A stretch of 64,000 nucleotides of DNA from Gordionus sp. m RMFG-2023 (GCF_954871325.1 NC_088778.1:2885743-2949742), one strand, 5' to 3'; counted from the first letter of the stretch, positions 38,260 through 49,779 are shown. The notes: generated by a model not told the origin, from the letters alone. A program made the numbers and translations.

Positions 38260-40893
38260 TCTGATCAGGATCACTGACCCATAAACTCTTACTTTAATTA
38301 TTAAACCTAAATTATTTTACAACCTTAATAAATCCAAAAATCATACACTTTCAACCTTCAAAAAAATACAATATAATAAACAATTTAAACTTTCCCTCTC
38401 CAACTATCAACTTTTATAAGTATTTAAAACAAATCAAATATAATGATTCGTGGCTCAATATTTCTAATTCAATAATAAAAGCTGCCAATTCAAAAATATT
38501 AAAACTCAATATGTAGACTAGATCAGCCCAGCCACATCCAATTTTATTAAATTACTACCTAATAAAAATTTTTAGAAAAGGATAAGATAAATATTTAAAA
38601 AATCTTTTTAATAAAAATAAATAATCTATTGGAAAAGACAAGAGAAAATATATTTACATTAAAATCAACCAAATATAAAACTTTAAAATTAAAAATGATC
38701 ATTACAAAAATCTTTAAATTTACTCACATCATCTAATGATAAAAAAAATTAATAGTCTTAAAATTTCCCGCCTTACAATAACCCAGACTTAGCATATTCA
38801 TCGACCACTACAGAAATATTTTTAATTGTAAAATTCCATTCACAAAATCTTAAACCTCCCAACAACTTCATACACATCCTCACTTCCCTCTAAAACACAA
38901 AGACATCATAAATGCTATAAATAAATTAAAAATTCACAAATCTAGTCTTATAACATATTAAACTAAATCCTAAAAAAATTCCCTTCTATACAACCTCAAA
39001 AATTCTATTCCCATACCAAACAAAATTTGCAAGTACCGCCAGAAATATACAAATCTTCTATCTTTAACCTACCAAAGATTATTTCCCCAAAATTACCAAA
39101 TGACTACATAGACATAACCCTCACAACATATATCTATAAAATTTTAACTAACTTTCTATACAAAATAATAAAAAATATTGATAATAATACAAACAACAAT
39201 ATTGCATCTTTCCGTAAAGGAAGAAATGCAATTGAATTAATTACAGCTCTTAAAATTAGACTTGAAAAAGCTGCACTTCATAAATTTAATTTATATGTCA
39301 TTATTGACATCTCAAAAGCTTTTGATTCAGTGTATCACATTCAATTGGGACCCCCTTTTCAAATATAAAATTAATACTCACCTTATTAAAATCATTATGA
39401 ACATGTATGAAAATAGCTTAATTAATATTAAACATAACAGATTAATATCTCCTCTTTTCTAACAAAAATGGGGTAAAAAATAAGGTTGCATCTCATCACC
39501 TCCCATTTTTAATCTATTAATCAGTAATAAATACCAGTGATTTACAAAATGTTGACTGGTTATGTTATGCAGACGACATATGTATTCTCGCTGAAGACAT
39601 CAACAATATCCAAAATATTCTAGCATCTATCTCAAAAAAAACAAAAATTCTAATTCTAATATTCACCAAAAAATTTTCTTCAATAATAATATAATATACT
39701 CTACGAATTCTCATAAATATCTTGGCGTCATAATAGATAACAAAGGCAAAACCAAAATAAATATAACCTCTAAATTTTCTATAAATCAAAAAAAAATTAG
39801 TACTCAATCTAATAAATTATAGAACTCAAATATCATTTCAAAATAACATATATTCAAAATTTATAATTATCATCTCTAACTTATGGTATTGAAACATGGG
39901 TAAATCAAATCTGTTACATGTTTGTAACTATATATTCTTTTTAACGATATAAGGCGATCGTTTTTTAGTAATGATATGGTATTGTGCTAAACTACATGTT
40001 GTAAATTGGATAACGTGATTTTATTATGATGTATTTTTTTACATAATTGATTTATTTTGGTTATAAAAAGAGATCTTGTATTATAAATTTTATCAGTAAA
40101 CTTTTCATAGTAAAGAATCATTTAAAATCTTATATTTAAAATTAAATTCCTACTTCTAATAACATTATATACAGCAATTCCCCTCAACAGACTTTTAATA
40201 CCCTACTAATTCCTATCGATTCTGACGTCCAAGACAAGCTAATTTCCCCACTTGTCAATAAAATCTAAACAAATCTCAAGTTTTTATCAATAAATGAGAA
40301 AATAATCTAAACATTAAATATCCTATCATAATCTCTAACTTAAATCTTTGGCACTTCTGCCATATACTTCTATTAAATAAATGATTAAATTTTAGAAAAA
40401 TAGAACTACTATGTCATACCATAAGACATAACCATGTAAGCACCATTACAAAAGCTTTAAGGTATAAAACAAAAAATAATAAAAAAAAGAATATGGTAAT
40501 CATATTAAATCCTGGTATGGTCAAGCCTTACATATTTTTTTAAAAAATAAAGTCAAATGTCTTTTTCTCATTAATATCTCTCAAGACAAGCTAGAAAGAA
40601 TGACTAAACCAAGCCATTTGAATCTAAATAATTTTTTAAAAATATATATAAAAAATAAAATAAATATATATATATTAATTATATAATATCTACTAATTTT
40701 TTCTACTCATTCTCTAAAATAGGCAGTAGGGTAAATTACTGTCAATTAGTGGATCTTGGCTCATCTATACAATCATCCCTCCTTAAAATGGGCCCTAACA
40801 GTAGGGTAAATTTACTGTCAAACAGTGGATGCAAATTCATTGCACTGGATACGCTCTCTTTTGGGTGGTGGAAGCCACTTAATTGTGTTTCCC
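38260..40893 (+). mobile_element. LINE (non-LTR retrotransposon), plus strand, decayed
   Basis: The plus-strand frame pieces show a LINE second ORF. An endonuclease-RT linker lies at about 38,430-38,560. The reverse transcriptase fingers and palm follow, with PNDYIDITLTTYIYKILTNF at 39,100, then ASFRKGRNAIELITALKIRL and YVIIDISKAFDSVYH (motif A, catalytic Asp) at 39,290. A YADDICILAEDINNI box with the catalytic Asp pair is at about 39,567, and KYLGVIIDNKG at 39,718. Many stops break it. The 3' part (39,480-40,893) is the inverted mate of 36,721-37,915. No endonuclease motif or poly(A) tail is evident, so the clade is unassigned. Confidence 0.85.
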
Positions 40894-40914
40894 TGGTGAA
40901 GGACAAGACTATAA

Positions 40915-41011
40915 ATCATTAATATTTTTATTTGTTACCTCAGTATATACTATATCCTTAATTTATTCAGTGCATACTATGCAAAAGAATGATTTTATGG
41001 TATAATTTTTT
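40915..41011 (+). repeat. Right copy of the duplicated host segment (5' non-coding exon candidate of AAMP)
   Basis: Starts AATCATTAATATTTTTATTT and contains CAGTGCATACTATGCAAAAG, matching 36,425-36,530. The acceptor-like TTACCTCAG and donor-like ATG/GTATAA bracket about 60 bp ending just 30 bp before the polypyrimidine tract of the first coding exon. Whether both, one or neither copy is used as an exon cannot be told from sequence alone. Confidence 0.55.
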
Positions 41012-41041
41012 AAATAGTTGTTATTTAATTTTTTTTTTTAG

Positions 41042-44000
41042 AAATTAAGACAAGGTGTTATAAAAGACATTGAAAGGCAAAAACAAAATAAATAGATGGA
41101 ATCTGCAAATAGTCACAGCAGCAGTGATGAAGATGAAAATATGATTGATTTAAAAGATTGTGAGGAAATTATTGAACTGAATGATGAAGATAAGGATGCT
41201 GATGTTTGTTCCTTAGAGGAAAATTTGGACGACATAAACATAGAAAAAAATTTAACAAGCGATAATGAAATATTATTTCAAAATCACACTAAACCTATAT
41301 TTTCTATTGATTTATACATGGAAAAACATCTTATAGTCACAGGTTTTATATGAATTTTAAATAAAATTAATAAATAAAATATAATTGAATATTAAATAAT
41401 AAATTGTTAATTTTGAAATAGCTTATAGCAAATTTTTACTGACTATATTAATTATTATCTATGTAATATGAGATAACAAATAAGAGGTAATCTATTACCA
41501 TTTATTACTCTAGATTTTTATTTATTGAAACATTTTTTACAGAATAATTTGAGTATCTAAATTTAGATTAATTTAAATATATTAGATAGATGCACAGTTG
41601 TTTTGCACAATTCAAGGCTAAGGTTATTTGAGATTCTTCCTTCTCTTGTGTAATATTTCATATTTTTTCCAACATACAAACTCAGGATTTTATCACTTAT
41701 CAAATTATTAGGTGGTGAAGATGATATGGCCTACATATGGGAATTTTCATTTGACAATCAACACAATCCTTACATACCCATAACTGGCCACACTGATTCA
41801 GTTATTTTTGCCAAATTTGACTCCTCTCATCTTTATTTGGCCACGGTTGATATGTCAGGCAAAATTATAGTATATCTCTTGGAACACATTATCAAATCCT
41901 TTTTAAATGAATCTATTCTGTGTAAAACAGATAATAACTGCAAATTAACACATCATTTAAACTCAATAGAAGGAGATGGAATCTCCCAAATGCTGGGTAC
42001 AGATCAAAAGATGAATGATGAGGCTACTGAGGAGACTTATAATGGTTATTTCTCCCGGAAAAATCCCAGATTTAAAGCAAACAAGCCTCTAAAACCAGTT
42101 TATACCCATGATCTTGAAACTGACATAACTTGGGTTCAATGGGGAACATCACCTGAGCCCCGTTCGCATCCTAAACTCATTATAGGAACTGAATTTGGAC
42201 CTGTGCACTCGCTTGACTTATCTTTCCATTTGTCCAAGGATAAAGGAGTGAAAGGAAAAGACCTGGGTAAAATTACATTTTTATTTTTTTATTTATATAT
42301 GACTTATTTTTGTTCTGATTTTTAATATATCAGGGATCATGTTTAACTGAAATCGAGATTAAAATATACTAACTAGCTTCAATTTTTTTAAAATTTTGAT
42401 CATTTTAGTCACTTAGCCTGTAGGTATGATATGCTTTAAAATCTTGGTGTAACCCCCTCTATTTATGTATTTTTGTATCTAATTTTTTTTTTAAAAAATT
42501 ACTCACGAAAGACCAAGAATTACTGCATGAGCAGATATTCGCCGATGGTAGACTTGCCCGGGCCAGTGCTTGTAGATGCCTTCCTGATTCCAATTCCGAT
42601 ACTTTTGTAGTAGGTTATTCTGACGGAGCTCTCAAAATTTGGGGTCCTTCAAATTATTCCTTATCTTTATTCCCCACTTACTCCCATTCTTCCAAACCTA
42701 TACAGCCAAAATCTGATGCTAAATCGTCTCATATCCCTAGACCAGAAATCACTTGTATTGAAGTCTACCTTCCTCCTATAAAAAACAATCGCTTATTACA
42801 AAACCCGAATATGTCTGGAATTCTGCCAGATTATTACGTTATATCCGGTGACGCAGATGGCGGTATGGAACTTCACAACGGCGCTGACGGGAAACACCTA
42901 GGCTCATTTAATATGGTTGACAATCACGTGACTCAAGATCAATTGTTGTCTGTAGAGACTCTGAGTATTGCCACTAACACTGGCCATTCTACTGAACAGG
43001 TGATGATGTCGGCCCATTTGAGTGGTTACATATGTGTGTGGGACCTTAAAAGAAGGAATATAAGGAACTTATGCAAGGCTCACGTAATATTTGTGCAGTC
43101 TATTTATTATAGCCTCAAATAAAATTTTAATTTTTCGTATTCATTCAAGAATGCCATATAATAAAAGTAATCTGAACAGTTCAATTTCATCACAGGTGCA
43201 ATTAATATTTTTGGTACAAATTTTGACATGGATATTTCAGTGTTCTTTGCTTAGTGCTTATAAATCACTAAACTTTAGCCAACCCCAGAACGATTTAGCC
43301 AATATTCAATCCTAAAAAATTGGTCTTGATCTTTAAGTTGAGGCTCAAATTATGTTAATAAAAAAAATGGCTTGACCATATTTAAGTTAAACAAAGTTAA
43401 GTGATTTAAAGCACGAGTTTTGCTATTTGATTTATAGTATTCATTTAAATTACATTGTCTACATAATGTAATAATTAATTTAAAACCATATTTTTTTAAG
43501 TTAATATTTAATTTTTTTAGAGCCTTCAAAATTTTGTCTTGAGTGAGAGTGTGCGGTTGCATTTAGTAGCTATTTATGAGCTTACTTTTGTTAAAAAACC
43601 CATATTTTTATAAGTTAATAATTAATTTTTTTATAGCCTTCAAAATTTTGTCTTGAGTGAGAGTGCGTGGATGCATCTAGTAGCTATTTATGAGCTTACT
43701 ATTGTTAAAAAACCCATATTTTTATAAATTAATATTTAATTTTTTTATAGCCTTCAAAATTTTGTCTTGAGTGAGAGTGTGTGGATGCTTCTAGTAGCTA
43801 TTTATGAGCTTACTATTGTTAAAAATGGGATTTTAATGTTATGGATATTTAAATCAATTTGCAGGTCCTACAGGTCATTAGTATTTATTAAATGACTTTT
43901 GGGTACTGCATGAAAAAAAAAACTTGACTTAATGAAAGACAAAATATTTTAATTTCAATGAATATATATATATTACTTTTCTTTAACATTTACCATTTAT

Positions 44001-46864
44001 ACCTCTTTTTTATCCAATATAAGTAAAACAGTAAAACATTTGTTATAAGCATTAAAAGAGAATACATTTTTCTAAATAACTAACGTTTTTGGGGTTCCGG
44101 GAGAAGTATGGTCGCAAAGCTAAAACTTGAAGGAAGTGACGGAAGGACGCCACCAGAAGTGAAGCCTGCGGCTTAATTTGACTAAACACGGGAAAACTCA
44201 CTCGGCTAGGTCACTGGATTACCCACAAAATCCTTTCGGACCAGGTAGATAATCACGCCGATTCTCAGTATAGCGCGCATCCAGCCCTGACATCTAAGGG
44301 CCAGAGACCTATTATTGCTCAATCACATGCGACTGAAAATATCTCGCCTATCTCTCTAAGAAGCTTTGTTGACGAAAAAAAAATTATCGAAGTCCTAGTA
44401 AGTAGGTTAGAGTTTCGTTCGTTTTCGGAATTAACAAGACAAATCATTCCACCAAAGAACGGCCATGCACCACCACCCACTGAATCGTGAAAGAGCTATC
44501 AATCTGTCAATCCTTACAGTTTCCTGACCGGGTGAGTTTTCCCGTGTTGAGTCAAATTAAGCCACAGGCTCCATTCCTGATGGTGCCCTTCCGTCAATTC
44601 TTTTAAGTTTCAACTTTGCAACCATACTTCTTCCCGTAACCCAAAATATTTGGTTTCCCGAAGGCTGCCCGTCGGGTGTTTAAAAAGTACCGCGACGGAT
44701 CGCCGGTCGGCATTATTTATGGTCAGAACTACGGCGATATCTGATCGCCTTCTAACCTCTGACCTTCGTTCTTGATTAATGAAAACATTCTTGGCAAATG
44801 CTTTCTCAGCAGTTCTTCTTTAGGCTATCCAAGAATTTCACCTCTAGCGCCACAGTAGGATCCCCAAGTCCGTGATTCCGAAAACCTACAAAATAAAACC
44901 GAGGCCCTATTCCATGCATCGATATTCGAGGCATCTTTAGCCGTGATGCGATAATTTAGGAGATTAACACTTATCAATGTAATTTTAATTTTTATCCTTT
45001 GGTTTCCTCTTCTTTGTTTATTCCTATTATTTTACTAACAAAACAAAGTCTATTTATTCAAAATATCACAGAAGATACTGGTAGAGCGGTAATGCTTCGC
45101 CTTCGTGACCAAATTACTCTCCCTTTTTCTATGCCTTTCAGCCGGGTTCCCTTTAAAAAACTATTCGTATTACATGGTTTGTAATTTCATTATTTTTTTT
45201 TTGACCAAAAACATGTCCAATTTGTATTTGCAGCTATTATATTTTAAAGACCAGTATGGCATGATAGGTGAAATATTATATATTTTATATCTTAAACATA
45301 TGAAATCGGGCATATTTGGAATATTTTACGTTATATATAGCATTTAAATAAATATTAGGCTCATTATGATCCGCTAAATCTCCATTTAACTTTCGAACTT
45401 TGGCTCAAGGAAATTTCTGGTTAAATTTCCGTCGACAATCTCTTTTCAACAAACATCAATAATAACTTATTTGCACTTGGGGCTAGTAGTGTCAAGTCGG
45501 TCAGTCACTTTCATAATTAATTTCCTTAGTCCTCGCACAGACTAATAATATTGTCAGTATTTTCATTCGACCCGGCCTTAAATCTTTGTAAATAAAATAT
45601 GGGCAAATGATTCCAAAACTTTATCCAAGGCCTTTCCAGTATCTTTTTTATTTCATCAATAGTAAACTCTATTCATAGAACCTTAATGATCAAACTATTA
45701 ATATACTTTAACCCTTATACATGTCAATCATATATTTGTGGGTTATTCATCTTTGCATTTACCGCTGCACTCCTTCCTTGTTCGACAAGATATTAAAGAT
45801 ACCATTCTAAAAAAAAGTGAACTCTCTTTAGCATTATATATTTGCCCAATTTCGCGATAGAAGATGGTCGAGGTTAACAATAAATGATATTACAATCATT
45901 ATCAATAAAAAAAAATCACTGGCCAATATGATTAACTTAGTTATATTTATTATTATTATTAATATACCTAGGTTCGTTTAATTCCAATGTAGGATTTACA
46001 ATAATAAGGATTGAAAACTATAGTACTTACATGATGAATTATAAAATAATTGGTATTAATAAAATGTATTAAATTTTATTTTTTTTAATAACAAGATCAT
46101 TAAAAGATATTCTGTCGGGAATGTATTTATAAATATAATATATATCAGTTTAAATAAGTTTTTAAAAATTAATATTTATTTCTTCCAAACAATCTTAGAT
46201 GTCGAAATATTTTCTCTGTCTCATAAGCAAAATGTCCTACAGTTCGCCACTTTTAAAATGCGACTAAATTAATATATTCATTTATTTAAAAATTCATTTT
46301 TCAAAGCGCTCTGAATTCTCGACGTTCCATGTCAACATTTGCACCGAAAATGAAAATAGCACCCTTGACGTAGAAGGATTTACCTTACAGTATAGGGCTA
46401 AATAATGATATCGTTTAAAACGATGTCATTCATTTTTTTGTCTAATTTTGGCATTCGTGTCCACTGATATCTCAGGAACCTAATGTGCCTGGCTAAATTG
46501 GATTTATGAGGATTTAATTTATCTAATTAAAATGGTTGGGTTGATATGATTTGACATTGGAATTTATTTTTTTTAAATCGTATCAGGGGGCTTGGAGGAA
46601 ATTTTTATTTTATATTTCGATATTTAATAGTCCGGCGTTACTAAAGCTCAATGGCTCTCCGAAGAACCAAACCTGGCTCACATAATAATATCGGCTCATT
46701 TAGAAGGCTATATATATCTATGGGACAGCAGAACTGGAGCGTCGTTAAAACAGTTTAGACCCCATGACCTCGATATATTGGACTTTGTGGTTTCTAGTGA
46801 TGGGAAATATATAGCAACCTGTTCCGAAGATGCTCGCGCTAAATTGATTGCTTTAGAACTCTGA
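41042..46864 (+). CDS. AAMP: AAMP-like WD40 repeat protein (angio-associated migratory cell protein)
   Basis: Coding exons are 41,096-41,342 (exon from 41,042), 41,712-42,266, 42,512-43,083 and 46,631-46,864, giving 535 residues with consistent phases and GT-AG borders. The N-terminus is acidic, as in AAMP ([20 protein letters not shown]). WD repeats follow: [10 protein letters not shown] to [14 protein letters not shown], then [20 protein letters not shown] with [12 protein letters not shown], then ITWVQWG to GTEFGPV. Next come [45 protein letters not shown] and [20 protein letters not shown], and finally [24 protein letters not shown] and its yeast relative Sqt1 are cytosolic beta-propellers; Sqt1 chaperones a ribosomal protein. 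The protein is about 100 residues longer than human AAMP because of inserted loops after repeats 2 and 4. AATAAA at 47,005 is a likely poly(A) signal. The last intron (3.5 kb) holds a minisatellite and 18S debris. Confidence 0.9.
43485..43835. repeat. Minisatellite, 114-bp unit, 3 copies, in AAMP intron 3
   Basis: GCCTTCAAAATTTTGTCTTG followed by AGTGAGAGTG recurs at 43,522, 43,636 and 43,750. Each unit continues TAGTAGCTATTTATGAGCTT and CCATATTTTTATAA. Units 2 and 3 are about 95% alike and unit 1 slightly less. Every unit contains a T-rich TATAG/CC acceptor-like site. Confidence 0.9.
44088..44203 (+). pseudogene. 18S rRNA fragment, plus orientation, inverted duplicate
   Basis: Matches the universally conserved 3' half of eukaryotic 18S rRNA: GAGTATGGTCGCAAGGCTGA-type sequence, GGAATTGACGGAAGG with changes, then CCTGCGGCTTAATTTGACT and ACACGGGAAAACTCAC. 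It is joined at about 44,204 to sequence of the opposite strand. The same rRNA segment occurs inverted at 44,525-44,640 with different mutations. Confidence 0.9.
44204..44945 (-). pseudogene. 18S rRNA fragment, minus orientation, rearranged
   Basis: Read on the minus strand it runs from GGCCTCGGTTTTATTTTGT and GAGGTGAAATTCTTGGATAG through GCATTTGCCAAGAATGTTTT and ACACGGGAAAACTCACCCGG. It continues through GTGGTGGTGCATGGCCGTTC to TTGAGCAATAATAGGTCT, CCCTTAGATGTCAGGGCTGG and GCGCGCTATACTGAG. It therefore spans roughly the middle to near the 3' end of 18S, with both ends missing and small deletions, and cannot be a functional gene. It lies antisense in an AAMP intron. Confidence 0.93.
44995..45545 (+). 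other. Coding-like traces of unknown origin in AAMP intron 3
   Basis: Three short plus-strand readings look more protein-like than their surroundings: [20 protein letters not shown] with [16 protein letters not shown] (45,060-45,180), [16 protein letters not shown] (45,238-45,290) and [18 protein letters not shown] (45,370-45,425). They are not in one frame, and I recognise no family. They may be remnants of a pseudogene or of another retrocopy landed beside the 18S fragment. Confidence 0.25.
45546..46630. other. Rest of AAMP intron 3, nothing assigned
   Basis: AT-rich, with a small GC-richer island at 46,310-46,460. No open frame of note. It ends in the acceptor TTTAATAG at 46,623-46,630. 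Confidence 0.5.
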
Positions 46865-47004
46865 AGAAAAAAAAGTAGAACATACCATTTCTTATATTCA
46901 TCGATGATCGGACACATTGTGATTCAACGCGGTGGTGTTTGTACAAAAATAATTGTCATGTCTGTAAATATGTAAACTAATTTCGCGTTATAAATTTATA
47001 GCTA

Positions 47005-47010
47005 AATAAA
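47005..47010 (+). terminator. Poly(A) signal AATAAA of AAMP
   Basis: First AATAAA after the AAMP stop codon, about 140 bp downstream, followed by T-rich and TTATT-rich sequence. Confidence 0.6.
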
Positions 47011-47119
47011 AAAAATTGTATTTTAATTTTTCATAACTTTTTTATTATTATTATTATCTAAATTTATTTTTAAAAAAATATATGTTCGCCTGCCAATTTT
47101 ACTAACCTTTTAAGCTCGA

Positions 47120-47267
47120 CTAACTCATTACTGTGAGACAGACATTATGGCCTGGACTTATATCTAAAAAGTTAATAAATGATGTTCCTCCAACGGCAGG
47201 GGTAAAAAGAAAATATTCGTTAAATTTGCGCGAATGGGACATTAGTTCAAGGAGCAATTGTATCAAA
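47120..47267 (-). CDS. Candidate last coding exon of an unidentified minus-strand gene
   Basis: After an acceptor-like ATATATAG the minus strand has 48 open codons and a TAG stop. The reading includes LELMSHSRKFNEYFLFTPAV and then GGTSFINFLDISPGHNV, with higher G+C than the surroundings. A minus-strand AATAAA lies a further 50 bp on (about 47,065), so this would be a gene converging on AAMP. No upstream exons were found before the transposon at 47,805. The plus strand is open too (47,133-47,330, with NDVPPTAGVKRKYSLNLREW), so the coding strand is uncertain. I do not recognise either product. Confidence 0.3.
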
Positions 47268-48165
47268 CTATATATTAAGATACCCTTTTTCGTATTTTTT
47301 TTTATTAAAAGTTTAGGGAATGGATTTTAACAAAAACTAAATTTTTTTACTTAATGAATAGAATAAATTTTGCTTTCCTATTTCAAATTTACAAAACAGA
47401 TCTTTGAACTATTAGTTCATTATTTAAGTAAGAAGAAGAAAAAGTCAAGAATTTCTTAAGGCATTTTGTTACATCTAGTTTACTTTCTTATCAAATTAAA
47501 ACGATGTCTAGAAATATCAAGCAAAAAAAAATATTGGTTATTAATAAATCAATTTTCTCTATTATAATATAAGGGATGATGGTATAACATATTTGTAATA
47601 ACACCAAGAAAATTTTAATTTAATGGTATTCTCTACTAATTAAGCTAAAGGGTATAAAATCTCACTTTTAAAAAAAGAGGAGTAAGGAAAAAAAAGGGAA
47701 AGTTGTTGCTTTCATATTTATCAAGAAGATGTTATTTTGCCTAAGAAGCTTAATGGGATATAAGAGCCACTGGGGCCAAATGCACCTTTGGCCTTCATCA
47801 TAAACAGGGTTGCCAGGTCAAAATTTTGAATTTGAGGACCATTGGTATTGTCAGGTTAACTATGGAATATTTGACTCCTTTTTACTCCCTTAATTACTAC
47901 TTTATCATTTTTTAAAACCTCACAAAATCAGTATCGTTTTAATTATATTTTTTCAAAATTGGTAAAATTTTATTCTTATATTGTGGATTTGTTTTATATT
48001 TATTATATAAAAGTAACTCCTGTAGTAGACCATATTTATTTTATAAAATGAGACATTTTATTTATAAATCTATTGAAAATATATCAATTTTGTAAACAAA
48101 CCATCTCATTTTCTCCAATATAGAAAAATTGCTTAAATGGATAATTTTTATGCGAGTAATATATA

Positions 48166-48423
48166 TAGACCTACAAAGGTACCATTTGCACGGCCAAGCC
48201 CGGATTTTTTGCAACAATTTTTTTCTGTCCCGCCCGGGTTTTATATTTTTAGATTCGGCCCTATTTTTTTTAATTTATATTTATTTATGATCTTTATAGC
48301 TAATAATGACTATTCCAAATATTTGGTTTTAAAATATACAGCCCGGCCCGGGTTTATTTTAAAAAAATAAAATACGGCCCAGCCCGTGTACTTTCGGACT
48401 TAGGTCCAGACTGCAGGTCTCTC
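48166..48423. mobile_element. GC-rich short hAT-like element nested in the 47,805 element
   Basis: The right end GACTGCAGGTCTCT is shared with 9,038 and 22,858. Internal GCCCGGCCCGGG at both sides (48,228 and 48,340) is inverted about an AT-rich centre. The left end TAGACCTACAAAGG is degraded. The small ORF across it (48,137-48,370) is an accident of the GC blocks. Confidence 0.6.
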
Positions 48424-49255
48424 TATATATAAATAGTTTTGTATTTATAATAATGTTAATTATATTCCATTTTTTGATTTAAATTTCGGAATTAAACTTT
48501 TTCCGTCGTTATTAAAAAAAATTTGTAAAATTGATTGCAGGACATTATAATTTTGTTTAATCATAAATTCGGTCTCTAATGTTATCAGAGTAAACCTATT
48601 TCTCTCTTTTCTCCAGGCAGTCCGTATCAGGCTAAAAAGTCTCTCTGACTAGGCATTCGAATGATTTAAGTAAAATACATGTTCGCATATTATTACCAAG
48701 CACTCCTCTTCTTTAATACCATCTAATTTTAAATATTCCCGAGAATTATAAAAAAAAATAGAGAGTATAACAATCACCTCCAAGATATCAATATCTGTTT
48801 GTATTTTTCATTATATTTATTAAATTATAAAATCCATCAATTGATAGCGTCATAATATCAATGTTTTTATGTAAAAATCAAATTTTAATAAATAATCAGC
48901 TTCGTTTAAAAATAATCAATTAGGGTTGCATATACACAATTAACTGGCATTTTTAGCTATATAGCTATAAAATTTATTATCTATTTTTGTGAATATGAAC
49001 ATGGTTGTACCATTATTTTATTAATTCTTATAGAATCAAATTTTCATATTCCAGTTCCATATTAAAAATATGTAGCAAACTCCACATGTGAAACTAAGCT
49101 TAAATATTCTTCCCCCAATTCATTTTTAAATTAAAATTTCAAAATCATAGGACAAATTTTATAATTTGTGTTTTAAAAAATATTTTTTTAAAGTTGATAA
49201 AAAAAATTCCAATAGCTCTAGCTATTAGGGATAAGGCATAACAATTCTCACCATT

Positions 49256-49448
49256 TCAAATCATACCACTCAACCAAGTCTTGATCCTATAATTCGCTTA
49301 GTAGATGAAATAAATTCATTAAAACACTTCATAACAATAGTTCAACGTCAAAGGATAATTCATTCATGGCCTTTATACAAGAAATGTTTGAAATATGACA
49401 AATGCAACCAATCTGTATTAGGTCGGCATTGTTCTGCTTCAATTCGAT
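49256..49448 (+). other. Open plus-strand stretch of unknown origin inside the hAT element
   Basis: About 63 codons without a stop, reading TTQPSLDPIIRLVDEINSLK and then WPLYKKCLKYDKCNQSVLGR HCSAS (space inserted). The Cys-rich end and richer base composition suggest former coding sequence, perhaps captured or a remnant of the element's own gene. No family is recognised. Confidence 0.25.
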
Positions 49449-49779
49449 AACAACACTTTGATTTCCCGCAAAAATTCGCTGAAACATTATAAGCACCTAA
49501 AGTTGACATCAATCTGATATATTTTTCAATAATATATCTTGATTTTTTAATCTGAGAAAGATTTTAAAAATAGTTTTACAGAAATTTTCTTATTTAGGTT
49601 AAAATATCAAAGGATTAAGGGAAATGTTTTAAAATTTCCTTTATTAGTCAGTAAAAATGGCAATTGGATGGTTACTTTTCGAAACTTCAAGAATACGCCT
49701 TTTGATTCAGGCATTACTAACATATGCAGGTGACCCAAGCTGATGGGGAAATGGGAACCTAACAACCCTGATCATACAT

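Larger units (their letters stand above)
47805..49770. mobile_element. Non-autonomous hAT element, about 1.97 kb, ends CAGGGTTG
   Basis: The left end CAGGGTTGCCAGGT and the right end, read inward, CAGGGTTGTTAGGT match at 12 of 14 bases. Flanks are ATCATAAA (47,797-47,804) and ATCATACA (49,771-49,778), 7 of 8 identical. The interior has no transposase. It holds a nested GC-rich element (about 48,166-48,423) and a short open plus-strand stretch at 49,256-49,448 of unknown nature. Confidence 0.65.

Noticed and set aside
43350-43562. Minus-strand ORF of 70 codons in AAMP intron 3
   Set aside because: It overlaps the 114-bp minisatellite and is not kept in the other units.
46708-46917. Minus-strand ORF of 69 codons
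   Set aside because: It is the shadow of the last AAMP exon, whose plus-strand WD40 reading is clear.
48137-48370. 77-codon ORF starting MDNFYASNIYRPTKVPFARP
   Set aside because: It crosses the GC-rich terminal blocks of a short hAT-like element and mirrors their repeats.
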